Made by a program: the position numbers and the translations under genes. Below, one piece after another: positions 53,533 through 61,888 of a DNA stretch of 64,000 nucleotides. The stretch lies in assembly GCF_042653205.1 (NCBI RefSeq), contig NZ_JBHSHY010000001.1, positions 372,001 to 436,000 of the forward strand. Direction: 5' to 3'. The notes beneath the pieces are model-generated. The model ran no database searches. It was given only the letters and a program-made list of their open reading frames with translations, and had not been told where the DNA came from. Every line of letters begins with the position of its first letter. Positions within the stretch are counted from its first letter, which is position 1. The stretch is from Paenibacillus_Z sp042653205. GTDB lineage: Bacteria > Bacillota > Bacilli > Paenibacillales > Paenibacillaceae.

Positions 53533-54495
53533 TCAATAGACCCCTTCCTCGCCGAACTTCTTGGCAATCTTATTCGCCAGAACCACCAGCGTAAGGCCGA
53601 TCACGGACTTGAACAGCCCGACGGCGGTGCTGTAACTGAACTGGCCGTTCTGAATCCCGTTGCGGTAGACGTACGTCTCGAAGACGTCGGCCACGTCCGC
53701 GACCACGCCGTTCATCATCAGGAACACCTGCTCGAAGCCGACGTCCATGATGCTGCCCAGCCGTAAGATCAGCAGAACGATGATGACGTTGCGAATCGCC
53801 GGCAGCGTAATATGCCAGGTCTGCCGCATCCGGCCCGCTCCGTCAATCTTGGCCGCCTCGTATTGCTGCGGATCGACGGCGGATATGGCCGCGAGAATGA
53901 TGATCGTGCCCCATCCGGTCTCTTTCCAGATGTTCTGCAGCGTGAGCAGCACCCAGAACAGGTTCTTGTTCGTGAGAAAATCGATCGGGCGGAATCCAGC
54001 CCATTGCAGCATCATGTTGACGATGCCGGACGACTGCGACAGCAGCAAGAACGTAATTCCCGCGATGATGACCCACGACAGGAAGTGAGGCATGTAGACG
54101 ATCGACTGAATGGTCCGCTTGAAGGCCCGCTGCGTAACCTCATTCAGCAGCAGCGACAGCAGGATCGGCAGCGGGAAGAAGAAGACCAAATTCATCAGGC
54201 TGATCATCATCGTGTTGCGGAACAGCAGCGCGAAGTCCGGATTCGAGAAGAAGCGCGCGAAATGTTCGAAGCCGACCCACTCGCTCTGCATCATGCCCAG
54301 GTAAGGCGAGTAATCCTGGAACGCGATGAGGACGCCCCACATCGGGATGTACTTGAAGACAATGAAGAACAGGACGCCGGGTAATATGAGCAGATACAAA
54401 TATTTGTCGCGCCGGATATCGAGCCACAGCCGCCTGCTTCTCGCCCGGCTGCCCGGAAGCGCGGTCCGCATCATCTTGGCGGTCTCAGCGTTCAT
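53533..54495 (-). CDS. sugar ABC transporter permease (LplB-like)
   Basis: A 320-residue permease: DKYLYLLILPGVLFFIVFKYIPMWGVLIAFQDYSPY and EAA loop EAAKIDGAGRMRQTWHITLP. ATG 54495 is 7 bases after GGGAGGTA; a GTG at 54501 overlapping the upstream stop is too close. Confidence 0.93.
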   Translation of the reverse strand: MNAETAKMMRTALPGSRARSRRLWLDIRRDKYLYLLILPGVLFFIVFKYIPMWGVLIAFQDYSPYLGMMQSEWVGFEHFARFFSNPDFALLFRNTMMISLMNLVFFFPLPILLSLLLNEVTQRAFKRTIQSIVYMPHFLSWVIIAGITFLLLSQSSGIVNMMLQWAGFRPIDFLTNKNLFWVLLTLQNIWKETGWGTIIILAAISAVDPQQYEAAKIDGAGRMRQTWHITLPAIRNVIIVLLILRLGSIMDVGFEQVFLMMNGVVADVADVFETYVYRNGIQNGQFSYSTAVGLFKSVIGLTLVVLANKIAKKFGEEGVY

Positions 54496-54500
54496 GCCCA

Positions 54501-55280
54501 CTACCTCCCGATCGCACGGTCATGACGCGCTTCCAAGCCATCTCTCATAAAGGCCAGACATGTCCGCATTCCTTCCAGGATGCCGCCTCCGCTCTCTTCG
54601 TCGGCGGACACCCATCCGCTGTAGCGAATGTCGCCGATCGCCTTGAAGATGGGCGCGAAATCGATGGCGCCCTGGCCAAGCACCCGCCACTCGCCGGCGT
54701 CGAAGTCCTTCAGGTGGAAGTTGTCGATGAACGGCGCGAACGATGTAATGACCTCGGCCGCATCCGTAATGCCCGACTTCACTAGATGGGCGGTATCGAC
54801 CGTCAGGCCGACCTCGCGCTCCTTGATGCGCTCGTAGAATACGTCGAAGTCCTCGCGGTACATGACCGGCTGATCGTAATGATGATGCAGCGACAGGGCA
54901 ATCCCCCGCTGTCTCGCCGCCTTGCCGAGCTCCGAGAGAATGTCCGCGTAGCGCCGGATATCAGCGGCCGTCACGCTATTGCGGGGGACGCCGTGGCAGT
55001 ACACGATCGTACCGGCGCCGATCCGCTCGGCGAAAGCAATCAGCTTCTCGAGCTGGCCCCGGCCGTCCCCGCCCAGCGTCCCGCCGGTGATCAGCGCCGA
55101 GCCGGCGCCGGGCAGCGATCCCCACTTCTCTAAGAATCGCTCCGGCTCGGCCATGTAGGACGCGTACTGCCCGTGCTTCAGCTGCAAGCCGTCGTAGCCG
55201 ACGGACCGGTAGCGGTTGAACAGCAGGTCGCGATCGTCATCGGTTGCGGTCGGACGGGAGAACGCGTACTTGATGCTCAT
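54501..55280 (-). CDS. sugar phosphate isomerase/epimerase family TIM barrel
   Basis: A 259-residue xylose isomerase-like barrel: FNRYRSVGYDGLQLKHGQY, LSLHHHYDQPVMY, GLTVDTAHLVKSG, NFHLKDFDAGEWRVLGQGAIDFAPIFKAIGDIRYSGWVSADEES, with metal-binding His, Asp and Glu in the usual order. Its ATG overlaps the Gfo/Idh stop, so the two are coupled. Confidence 0.88.
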   Translation of the reverse strand: MSIKYAFSRPTATDDDRDLLFNRYRSVGYDGLQLKHGQYASYMAEPERFLEKWGSLPGAGSALITGGTLGGDGRGQLEKLIAFAERIGAGTIVYCHGVPRNSVTAADIRRYADILSELGKAARQRGIALSLHHHYDQPVMYREDFDVFYERIKEREVGLTVDTAHLVKSGITDAAEVITSFAPFIDNFHLKDFDAGEWRVLGQGAIDFAPIFKAIGDIRYSGWVSADEESGGGILEGMRTCLAFMRDGLEARHDRAIGR

Positions 55281-56272
55281 ACGAGCACACCGCGATCCAG
55301 CGTGATCGTCCGCCGCTGCTGAGCCGAACGGTAAGCGGCATCCAGAATCGCCACCGTCTTCAGATTGTCCCGCGCGCTGTTCGGCGCTTCGATCCCCGTC
55401 TCAAGCGAGGTCAGCAGATGATTCAAGCCTTCGTACGTCGCGGTTTCGCGGGAGACGTCGTTGCTCCATGCCGTCTCCGGCGCCTGCTGCCCCGTGCGAT
55501 ACAGCTCGACGGAACGGTGGCCGCAGGCCAGCGTACCGGTCTCGCCGATGACGATCATCTCCGTGCGGGGATACGGGGACGAGAAGCTCTGCACATAAGT
55601 GGCGAACGCGCCGTTCTCGAATGCGACCTGCACGGTGGCATCCGTCTCGCCTGCGCATTCGATGGCCGAGGACGAGCTCATCAGGCTGGTCACCGCTACC
55701 GCTTCCGAGCCGAGAATCTGGCGGAACCCGTCGAACCAGTGGATGCCCATGACCGATAGCGCATGCCGCTCGCACCGCAGCCGCCAGCCGGCGTCCTGAC
55801 GGAAGAACAGATTGTTGAATAGGATCTGCGTCACCCCGCCGATCCGTCCTTCGGCGACGATGCCCTTCACGACGTCGAAGGTGAAATGCCGGCGGAAGTT
55901 CTGATTGACCGAGACTGGCACGTTCAAAGCAGCAGCCTTCTCGGTAATGTCGACCGCGTCCTGCAGCGTATCGGAGAACGGCTTCTCGACGAAGAGCGGC
56001 AGGCCGGCTTCCAGCAGCGGAAACACCACTTGGGTGCGGATGGACGTCGGCGTGGCCACGATGGCGGCATCGACGCCGCTTTCCCGGATGAAATCATTTA
56101 GATTGGAAAACCGCAGCGGAATGTTATACTGGTCCGCTTTGCGCGTCATCGCCTCCGCATTCGGATCGCAGATCGCCGCCACTTCGATTCGCTCGGGGTG
56201 CTCCTTATACCCTTCCAGATGAAGCTCGGTCACGCCGCCCGCGCCGATAAGACCTACTTTGTACTTCTTCAT
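55277..56272 (-). CDS. Gfo/Idh/MocA family oxidoreductase
   Basis: A 331-residue NAD(P)-dependent sugar or polyol dehydrogenase. Rossmann start KVGLIGAGGVTELHLEGYKEHPERIEVAAICDPN; the family signature is LFVEKPFSDTLQDAVDI with the EKP motif near residue 95. The substrate site HALSVMGIHWFDGFRQILG contributes a His pair. AGGAGG is properly spaced. It may oxidise a sugar or inositol to a keto form for the isomerase. Confidence 0.92.
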   Translation of the reverse strand: MKKYKVGLIGAGGVTELHLEGYKEHPERIEVAAICDPNAEAMTRKADQYNIPLRFSNLNDFIRESGVDAAIVATPTSIRTQVVFPLLEAGLPLFVEKPFSDTLQDAVDITEKAAALNVPVSVNQNFRRHFTFDVVKGIVAEGRIGGVTQILFNNLFFRQDAGWRLRCERHALSVMGIHWFDGFRQILGSEAVAVTSLMSSSSAIECAGETDATVQVAFENGAFATYVQSFSSPYPRTEMIVIGETGTLACGHRSVELYRTGQQAPETAWSNDVSRETATYEGLNHLLTSLETGIEAPNSARDNLKTVAILDAAYRSAQQRRTITLDRGVLV

Positions 56273-56381
56273 GATTCATACCGCCTCCTGAATAAATGAT
56301 CATAAGTACATGCCGTCTGCTCGCTCTTGGGTGATGTCTACGGTGCATCCGATAAGTTCCCGCCTCGCCTTGCGTAAGTGT

Positions 56382-57599
56382 CTACCGCTGCTGCCCGGAC
56401 ATCATGTCTAGCAGCAGCTGCGCCACTCGGTCGGCAAATTCCGGGTCGTTAATGTTGCAGGCCATCTCGTGAACCGGTATACCGCTGCGGACATGCTGCC
56501 GGATGGCATCGAAGCAGGCGCGGTCGGCCTCCGGATCCCAGAACGGCCGGCCCGGACTATCGAGCTGCGATACCCCGCCGAGCGGAAGGACGAAGGCGAC
56601 CGGTCCTGCGCTCGCATTCGCTTTCTCCGCCAATATGGCGCCGATCCGGGCGTTCTCCTCCGCGGTTGTCCGCATCAGCGTAATGTTCGGATTCCACTCG
56701 TACAGATTCCGTCCCGCATAGCGGCCAGGCACGGTGTCGCGGGCATGGAAGTTGACCATGTCGACGCAGCCCGGCACGATGACCTGGGGAATGCCCCTTC
56801 TGGCCGCGGCGTCCCCTCTGTCCGGTCCCGCCGCGAATACGCCGCCGGCGATCTCGTCGGCCCATTCGGTCGTCGTAATGTCGAGGACGGCGCCGATATA
56901 ACCGCCGTCGATCAGACTTTCCATCGTCCGCCCGCCGACGCCGGTGCAGTGGAAGACGAGCACCTCGGTATCCTCCCGCTCCAGCCGCTCCCTCGCCCGT
57001 TCGACGCAGCTCGTCGTATTGCCGAACATGCTGGCCGCGATCAGCTTCCGGTCCTCCGCGGGCTCGATGTCCGCCGAGGCCATGCCGCAGATCGCCCCGG
57101 CTGCCCGGGTGAAGATCTGGCGGCTGATTCGGTTAATGCCCGCAACATCGACGACGGCCGGCATCATGACGATGTCCTTTATGCCGACGTAGCCGCGGGT
57201 ATCGCCGGCGGCGACGGTCGAGACGATCAGCTTGGGGAAGCCGACAGGAAGCGCGCGCATCGCGCTGCTCGCCACGGCCGTCCCGGCTGTTCCTCCCATC
57301 CCGATCAGCCCATGGATGTCGCCCCGCAGCACCGACTCGCGCACGAGCTTGGCTGCTCCCTCCGCCATCGCCGCCATCGCTTTGCCCCTGTCGGCCTGGG
57401 CGACGAGCTCGGCCAGAGCGGCGCCGCCCGCCTCCGCGATCGCCTCGCGGCTCACGTCGGGCCGAAGCATCGGCTCGCCCATCACGCCGGTGTCATAGAC
57501 CCGGACGCCCAACCCATTGCGCTCGATCTCCCGCTTCAGAAAAGCAAACTCCGTCCCCTTCGTATCCATGGCGCCGATCATTCCGATTGTCCGCTGCAA
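56382..57599 (-). CDS. Tm-1-like ATP-binding domain protein (UPF0261)
   Basis: A 405-residue UPF0261 protein. It begins RTIGMIGAMDTKGTEFAFLKREIE, then GVMGEPMLRPDVSREAIAEAGG, GLIGMGGTAGTAVASSAMRALP, TVAAGDTRGYVGIKDIVMMPAVVDVAGINRI and VIVPGCVDMVNF. It corresponds to the N-terminal half of plant Tm-1, which binds ATP. TTG at 57599, 6 bases after AAGGAGG, is the better start; the frame opens at 57644. It is the first gene of the nine-gene operon, behind TTCAAC...GTTGAA operators. Confidence 0.9.
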   Translation of the reverse strand: MQRTIGMIGAMDTKGTEFAFLKREIERNGLGVRVYDTGVMGEPMLRPDVSREAIAEAGGAALAELVAQADRGKAMAAMAEGAAKLVRESVLRGDIHGLIGMGGTAGTAVASSAMRALPVGFPKLIVSTVAAGDTRGYVGIKDIVMMPAVVDVAGINRISRQIFTRAAGAICGMASADIEPAEDRKLIAASMFGNTTSCVERARERLEREDTEVLVFHCTGVGGRTMESLIDGGYIGAVLDITTTEWADEIAGGVFAAGPDRGDAAARRGIPQVIVPGCVDMVNFHARDTVPGRYAGRNLYEWNPNITLMRTTAEENARIGAILAEKANASAGPVAFVLPLGGVSQLDSPGRPFWDPEADRACFDAIRQHVRSGIPVHEMACNINDPEFADRVAQLLLDMMSGQQR

Positions 57600-57675
57600 A
57601 AGAACCCTCCTTCCGATTGGGACTGCCAGATGAAGTGTTATCAACCAAGTATAAATTAAGTTGATTGCTATAAAT

Positions 57676-57698
57676 TTAATTCAACTTAGTTGAATTAA
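57676..57698. promoter_or_regulatory. 23-base palindromic operator TTAATTCAAC-TTA-GTTGAATTAA
   Basis: Perfect 10-base arms with a 3-base centre, about 77 bases upstream of the Tm-1-like gene. The core TTCAACTTAGTTGA recurs at 57830-57848, and a looser ATCAAC...GTTGAT pair lies at 57640-57666. It is the probable binding site of the divergent XRE-cupin regulator. Confidence 0.75.
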
Positions 57699-57829
57699 GA
57701 TTATCTTACAATATCCATTTCGTTCCTGCAACCGCTTTCTAATCTTATTAAAAATCCTTCTGGTTCGATTTCGTCCGGCTAACCGCTTGATTTGTTCGCT
57801 TTACAGATGAATCCGTCCTATTTCTTGCG

Positions 57830-57848
57830 AATTCAACTTAGTTGATTT
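57830..57848. promoter_or_regulatory. second TTCAACTTAGTTGA operator
   Basis: AATTCAAC-TTA-GTTGATTT lies just upstream of TATACT (57852-57857 region), the likely -10 box of the XRE-cupin gene, so binding would block or tune that promoter. Confidence 0.7.
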
Positions 57849-57894
57849 ATATTATACTTATTAACTTTTCCCGGTTAATAGAAAGAGGGGAATT

Positions 57895-58470
57895 ATGGAT
57901 CTGGACCTTGGCAAACGAATTCGGCTAATACGCAAAGAGCAGAAGCGAACCCAGGAAGAGATTGCGAAGATATGCGGATTCACCAAGAGCATGCTCTCCA
58001 AAATCGAGAGCGGCGGGGCGATGCCGGCAGTCTCGACGTTGATGAAAATCGCGGGCGCCCTCGGCGTCAAAGTATCGGATCTGCTTGAGGAGCAGTCCAG
58101 CAACGACACCGTCATGGTCTCGGCGGGTCAGTACGAGGATATATCCAAGTGGATCAAGACGAATAAAGGCTATTCATTCTTCGCTTTCGCGTCCACGCGG
58201 CACAGCAAGATCATGCAGCCGTATATTTTCGTCGCGCGCCGCGGCGAGATTAATGAGCATACCTTCTCCCACAGCGGCGAGGAATTTATTTACGTCATCT
58301 CCGGGAAGATGCGCTACAAGGTCGGAAACACGGACTACGAGATGAGCGCGGGCGACAGCCTCTACTTCAATTCCCTGCAGGAGCATACCGTCGTCCCGCT
58401 CTCGGACGAGGTCAAATATTTGGCGGTATTTACCGAGCATCAATCCAAGCCGGGCGACGATCCGTCCTGA
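57895..58470 (+). CDS. XRE-cupin transcriptional regulator
   Basis: A 191-residue regulator. Residues 5-62 are a Cro/C1-type helix-turn-helix (LGKRIRLIRKEQKRTQEEIAKICGFTKSMLSKIESG); residues 110-180 a cupin_2 domain (GEINEHTFSHSGEEFIYVISGKMRYKVG, SAGDSLYFNSLQEHTVVPLS). AGAGGGGAATT precedes ATG 57895. Divergent from the nine-gene operon, with two palindromes in between, it is the likely local regulator sensing a small metabolite in its cupin. Confidence 0.9.
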   Translation: MDLDLGKRIRLIRKEQKRTQEEIAKICGFTKSMLSKIESGGAMPAVSTLMKIAGALGVKVSDLLEEQSSNDTVMVSAGQYEDISKWIKTNKGYSFFAFASTRHSKIMQPYIFVARRGEINEHTFSHSGEEFIYVISGKMRYKVGNTDYEMSAGDSLYFNSLQEHTVVPLSDEVKYLAVFTEHQSKPGDDPS

Positions 58471-58514
58471 TCGTCCGCTCGCCGCGCCGCCCGGCAGTTA
58501 AGCCGGCATACAAA

Positions 58515-58536
58515 AAGGAGCGAAAATTCGCTCCTT
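58515..58536. terminator. terminator after the XRE-cupin gene
   Basis: AAGGAGCGAA pairs with TTCGCTCCTT around AA, preceded by AAA and followed by CTGTT. It lies between convergent genes. Confidence 0.75.
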
Positions 58537-58560
58537 CTGTTCCGTATGCCCTTCTCGCTT

Positions 58561-58953
58561 CTAATCCCTCACGCGCTCGATTCGTCTTAATTCCTCTGTG
58601 TCCCGGGCCGGCGATAACCCGAAAAATCGGGAGTACTCCCGATTAAACTGGGAGGGACTTTGATAGCCGACCTCATAGGCGGCGCCGGCAACGGAATAGC
58701 CTTCGAACGCAATGAGATTTCTCGCCTCCAGCAGCCTTAACTGCTTCTGAGATTGAATTGGACTTAAACCGGTTGCCCGTTTAAATTGATGGTGGAAGGT
58801 ATTGATCGCCATGCCGGCTCTGGACGCCATCTCGCCAATGTCGATCGGCCTCATGAAATTTTCGCGAAACCACTTTACGATCTGGGATATCTTGCCCAGC
58901 TGGCTCTCCCTTAGCCCGAACTGCCTCAAATACCAGCCTTGCGGTTTTCGCAA
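58561..58953 (-). pseudogene. AraC-type regulator remnant, C-terminal half only
   Basis: About 130 codons match the C-terminal half of AraC_N-type regulators: PQGWYLRQFGLRESQLGKI, then MRPIDIGEMASRAGMAINTFHHQFKRATGLSPIQSQKQLRLLEARNL and VGYQSPSQFNREYSRFFGLSPARDTEELR. A TAA lies directly upstream of the first codon (TTG), and the N-terminal sensor domain is absent. It resembles the fragment at 37074-37556 in both family and break point. It lies just downstream of the TetR gene. Confidence 0.7.
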
Positions 58954-58985
58954 TTACAGTCATAACCGGCCCGTTGTATGCTCTA

Positions 58986-59579
58986 TTATTTGGTCAGGAT
59001 GTTCAACACAAGGTCAACATCCTGCGCCCAATTCATACCCATCGCCTTCGCATCTTGGAGCATGAGTCCGTTCAGTACCGATAGAAACACTATCAGGCGC
59101 TTGGCAGCGTTTCCTTCAGCGAATAGTCCTTCTTGCTGTCCGCGGACGAAGATCGGCATGATCTGCTCGATGGTATCCTGGGGGGAATACCGCTCAATTG
59201 CTTCCAGCGCCTTGCTAGGAACGACTTCCGACGTTTGCGCCTGTTGAACGAGGAGGAAATATTGCTTGTGGTTCTCATCCAACAGCCGAAGCGTAAACGC
59301 CTTTAGCTGTTCAAGAGGCGACCCGGGTAACGTTCCGATATTCCGGATCGCATTGCGGGATTCTTCGATGGCTTCTTCCACGAGAATCCCGAATATCTCG
59401 TCCTTGGATTCGAAATACCGGTAGGTTAAGCCTTGACTAATGCCGGCCTCCTCCGCGATCATGCTCATCTTCGTGCCAGCGAGCCCTTTCTCCGCAAATA
59501 ATTTAAGAGCGGCCTTTTTGATCTGATCTTTGCGTTCGTCGAACATTTGCTCGCTCTTCGTTCTTGCTATTCTTGGCAT
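58986..59579 (-). CDS. TetR family transcriptional regulator
   Basis: A 197-residue regulator. The N-terminal helix-turn-helix reads IKKAALKLFAEKGLAGTKMSMIAEEAGISQGLTYRYFESKDEIFGILVEEAIE; the remainder is a helical ligand domain. It lies 37 bases after the SDR gene on the same strand, so both are probably read from the promoter at 60569-60597, which carries two symmetric operators. Confidence 0.92.
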   Translation of the reverse strand: MPRIARTKSEQMFDERKDQIKKAALKLFAEKGLAGTKMSMIAEEAGISQGLTYRYFESKDEIFGILVEEAIEESRNAIRNIGTLPGSPLEQLKAFTLRLLDENHKQYFLLVQQAQTSEVVPSKALEAIERYSPQDTIEQIMPIFVRGQQEGLFAEGNAAKRLIVFLSVLNGLMLQDAKAMGMNWAQDVDLVLNILTK

Positions 59580-59616
59580 CGATTAACCTTCTTCCTTGTC
59601 TCGCGTTGCCCGCGGA

Positions 59617-60525
59617 TTAAGCCTGCGATGCGCAAATCTGCACCTCGCTCACTTCCCACAGCTTCTTCGCCGCTTCCATATTGCTCGCTTGCGCCGACAA
59701 CGTCCCTGCTTGTTTATCAGCATAATAACCCCCGCTCTCCAGGTGCGCACGATCGGCACCCGCCAGCCATACGAGCGTCTCCGCGCCCTTCTCGGGCGTT
59801 CGGGCGAATCTCATCATGACGGCTGTCGTCATCCGGGCCATCCACCCGTTATCCCGATTGAAATTTGTAGCCACCAGCCCGGGATCAAAGCAATACGCGG
59901 CGATATTCGTATTTTGCAGTCGATTTGCCAACTCGGCCGTAAATAAAATGTTCGCCAGCTTCGTCTCACCGTATCGAAAGTTAGGTCCGCCCTTCATTTT
60001 GCCCCAAAATCCAAACCATCGCTTCCCGCTCAAATCGTCGAATCCGATGCCCTTCCTCGCCATCTTATGGCCATGGGACGACGTGGTAATGATGCGGGCA
60101 TCATCGCTCAAAGTCAGTTTATCAAGGAGCAGGGTCGTTAACAAGAACGGTGCGATATGATTAACCGCCCAGGTCATCTCTAATCCGTCCTCCGTCAGCT
60201 TATGGTCAACGAACATCGCGCCGGCATTGTTGATTAGAATATCGATCTTCGGGCATTGGGCGTACATCTCTTGTGCCGCGCGGCGGATAGATCGCTGGGA
60301 GGACATGTCTGCGATGAAGACATCCACCGTTATCCGATAGCCGTAGGACGCACGCAGTTTTGCCGCAACCTCGTTGGCTTTGGCCGCATTGCGCGCAACG
60401 AGGCCCAGGTTCGCTCCTCTCGCGGCTAACGCACGCGCGGCCGCCAATCCGATCCCGCTCGTAGCCCCCGTAATCACCGCATATTTCCCGTTTACGTTGT
60501 GGCCATTGGTTTGATTTCCGGTCAT
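59617..60525 (-). CDS. short-chain dehydrogenase/reductase
   Basis: A 302-residue classical SDR resembling retinol dehydrogenase/WWOX types: YAVITGATSGIGLAAARALAARGANLGLVARN (TGxxxGIG), DILINNAGAMF (NNAG), ITTSSHGHK (catalytic Ser), YGETKLAN (YxxxK). AAAGGAGGAG before ATG 60525 sets the start, shortening the open frame by 14 codons. It is co-transcribed with the TetR gene, probably in response to a small hydrophobic or aldehyde-type compound. Confidence 0.92.
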   Translation of the reverse strand: MTGNQTNGHNVNGKYAVITGATSGIGLAAARALAARGANLGLVARNAAKANEVAAKLRASYGYRITVDVFIADMSSQRSIRRAAQEMYAQCPKIDILINNAGAMFVDHKLTEDGLEMTWAVNHIAPFLLTTLLLDKLTLSDDARIITTSSHGHKMARKGIGFDDLSGKRWFGFWGKMKGGPNFRYGETKLANILFTAELANRLQNTNIAAYCFDPGLVATNFNRDNGWMARMTTAVMMRFARTPEKGAETLVWLAGADRAHLESGGYYADKQAGTLSAQASNMEAAKKLWEVSEVQICASQA

Positions 60526-60547
60526 TTGAACTCCTCCTTTGAATTGA

Positions 60548-60597
60548 ATGAATTGTTCATTTACCAATATTGTATGAACCGTTCATTCATTTGTCAA
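60548..60597 (-). promoter_or_regulatory. SDR-TetR promoter with two TetR-type operators
   Basis: The promoter is TTGACA-17-TACAAT on the minus strand (60569-60597). ATGAACCGTTCAT (60574-60586) is a perfect palindrome inside the spacer, and ATGAATTGTTCAT (60548-60560) is a second one downstream of the -10. Two sites of the same half-sequence (ATGAA/TTCAT), centred 26 bases apart, fit repression by the operon's own TetR protein. Confidence 0.8.
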
Positions 60598-60719
60598 CAA
60601 GGGCCGGTAAAATAATCAGCTCTTCAGTGATGAAAAAGAAACCCGTTCCCTCGTCACGAGAGAACGGGCATGTTCCGCCGTATGATCGGCGATGCGCATA
60701 TGGGGCGGTTATTTGGCTT

Positions 60720-61187
60720 TCAATATTCGCCTTTGATGATAAAGAACGAACCGCGAATCGTCCCGGCCAGCTTGGACTTCTGTCTTGCGAATTTGAACTT
60801 CTTCGCCTCCAGCTCCTTCGGGACGTCCATCCCCTCGGACAGCTTGAATCCGACGGCTCGCTTCTTCGGATCGTCCACCGTATACATGACGTTGACCGCG
60901 AGACCATCCTCATAGAAGACGAAGGCCCACCTGATGTTGTCGACTTGGAATCGCGATGTTTCCAGCGGCCGGGCCGCAAACTCGATTCCGCGTTCTTCTT
61001 TCAATATCCGGTTCACGTAATCAAGCGTCTCCCGGCTTTCGCCGGCCGGCACGACTGTGAAGTCGTGCTTGTATTTATTCATGAAGTACCGGGCTTCATT
61101 CGCGCGCAATCCGGCTAACGCCGCTGCAACCGGTGACTCTTCCAGCCCAATCGTCGACACTTCTTTATAATCGACACGAACGGACAT
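60720..61187 (-). CDS. conserved-looking protein of unknown function
   Basis: A 155-residue soluble protein with no signal peptide. It alternates charged and beta-type segments (DNIRWAFVFYEDGLAVNVMYTVDDPKKRAVGFKLSEGM) and ends GTIRGSFFIIKGEY. GGAGGAGG is 7 bases before ATG 61187. It follows the GyrI-like gene by 25 bases and should be co-transcribed with it. I do not recognise the family. Confidence 0.7.
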   Translation of the reverse strand: MSVRVDYKEVSTIGLEESPVAAALAGLRANEARYFMNKYKHDFTVVPAGESRETLDYVNRILKEERGIEFAARPLETSRFQVDNIRWAFVFYEDGLAVNVMYTVDDPKKRAVGFKLSEGMDVPKELEAKKFKFARQKSKLAGTIRGSFFIIKGEY

Positions 61188-61212
61188 GCTCATTCCTCCT
61201 CCCCATTTTCGC

Positions 61213-61695
61213 TTACTTCTCCACGACCGGAACCCACATCTCCCCGTAGACCAGGCCGTCCCGCCGCCCCATTTCGACCGTTGTGTTGGGCCCGCCCACA
61301 TAGGCGTACCGGTCGGCTGCCGGCAGCACTTGACCAAAGGTAACGCCCGTCAGCATGCTGTTTAATTCATCGGCCGACTTTCCCTCGCCTTTCACGACGA
61401 GGTAGGTTCCCTTCGGGAATTGGATTACCCGGTGTTCGTCCGGCAACGACGAGTCCGTCATGACGCCGGCATAATACATCATCATGCGATTTACCGCTTC
61501 GCTGACGGCAAACAGATAGTCGTTCGCGGCGATGGCCTTCAACGAGTCAAGCCTTCCATCCTGCCCCACCGCCCGCCAGAAGGTTTCCTTCTCCTTGTTG
61601 ATGCCGGCATAGTCCGTGTAATCGCTCTTCAGCTCCGTTCCGATTCCTAGCACGATAAAGCTGTCCTTTTCCTCAAACGCATGCGTTGCCATCAT
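61213..61695 (-). CDS. GyrI-like effector-binding domain protein
   Basis: A 160-residue stand-alone effector-binding domain (GyrI/AraC_E_bind type): EEKDSFIVLGIGTELKSDYTDYAGINKEKETFWRAV, YYAGVMTDSSLPDEHRVIQFPKGTYLVVKGEGKSADELNSML. Such proteins bind small hydrophobic or cationic compounds. AGAGGAG is 8 bases before tandem ATGs at 61695. The upstream operator copy at 61752-61777 links it to the WYL regulator. Confidence 0.82.
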   Translation of the reverse strand: MMATHAFEEKDSFIVLGIGTELKSDYTDYAGINKEKETFWRAVGQDGRLDSLKAIAANDYLFAVSEAVNRMMMYYAGVMTDSSLPDEHRVIQFPKGTYLVVKGEGKSADELNSMLTGVTFGQVLPAADRYAYVGGPNTTVEMGRRDGLVYGEMWVPVVEK

Positions 61696-61751
61696 CTCAT
61701 CCGCTCCTCTAATGGATTTGTTTGCTGCCTGATACAATCATCATAATCGTC

Positions 61752-61777
61752 AATCATGTCAAAACATGAACCTGTTT
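61752..61777. promoter_or_regulatory. TCATGTCAAAACATGA operator, copy 1
   Basis: TCATGT-CAAA-ACATGA is a perfect inverted repeat inside a 26-base block (AATCATGTC...CCTGTTT) that recurs at 62362-62387 with one difference. On the minus strand it contains TTGACA, a candidate -35 for the GyrI-like gene. Confidence 0.7.
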
Positions 61778-61888
61778 CAAAGCCGGCCGAAGATGCTTGA
61801 CCGCGCCGCTCGTTCCTTCTTAAATAGTAGTTGTTCCAGCAGGAGAAGTCCATCGAAAACCTGTTACGTCCGGCACATTCGCGCTTCA

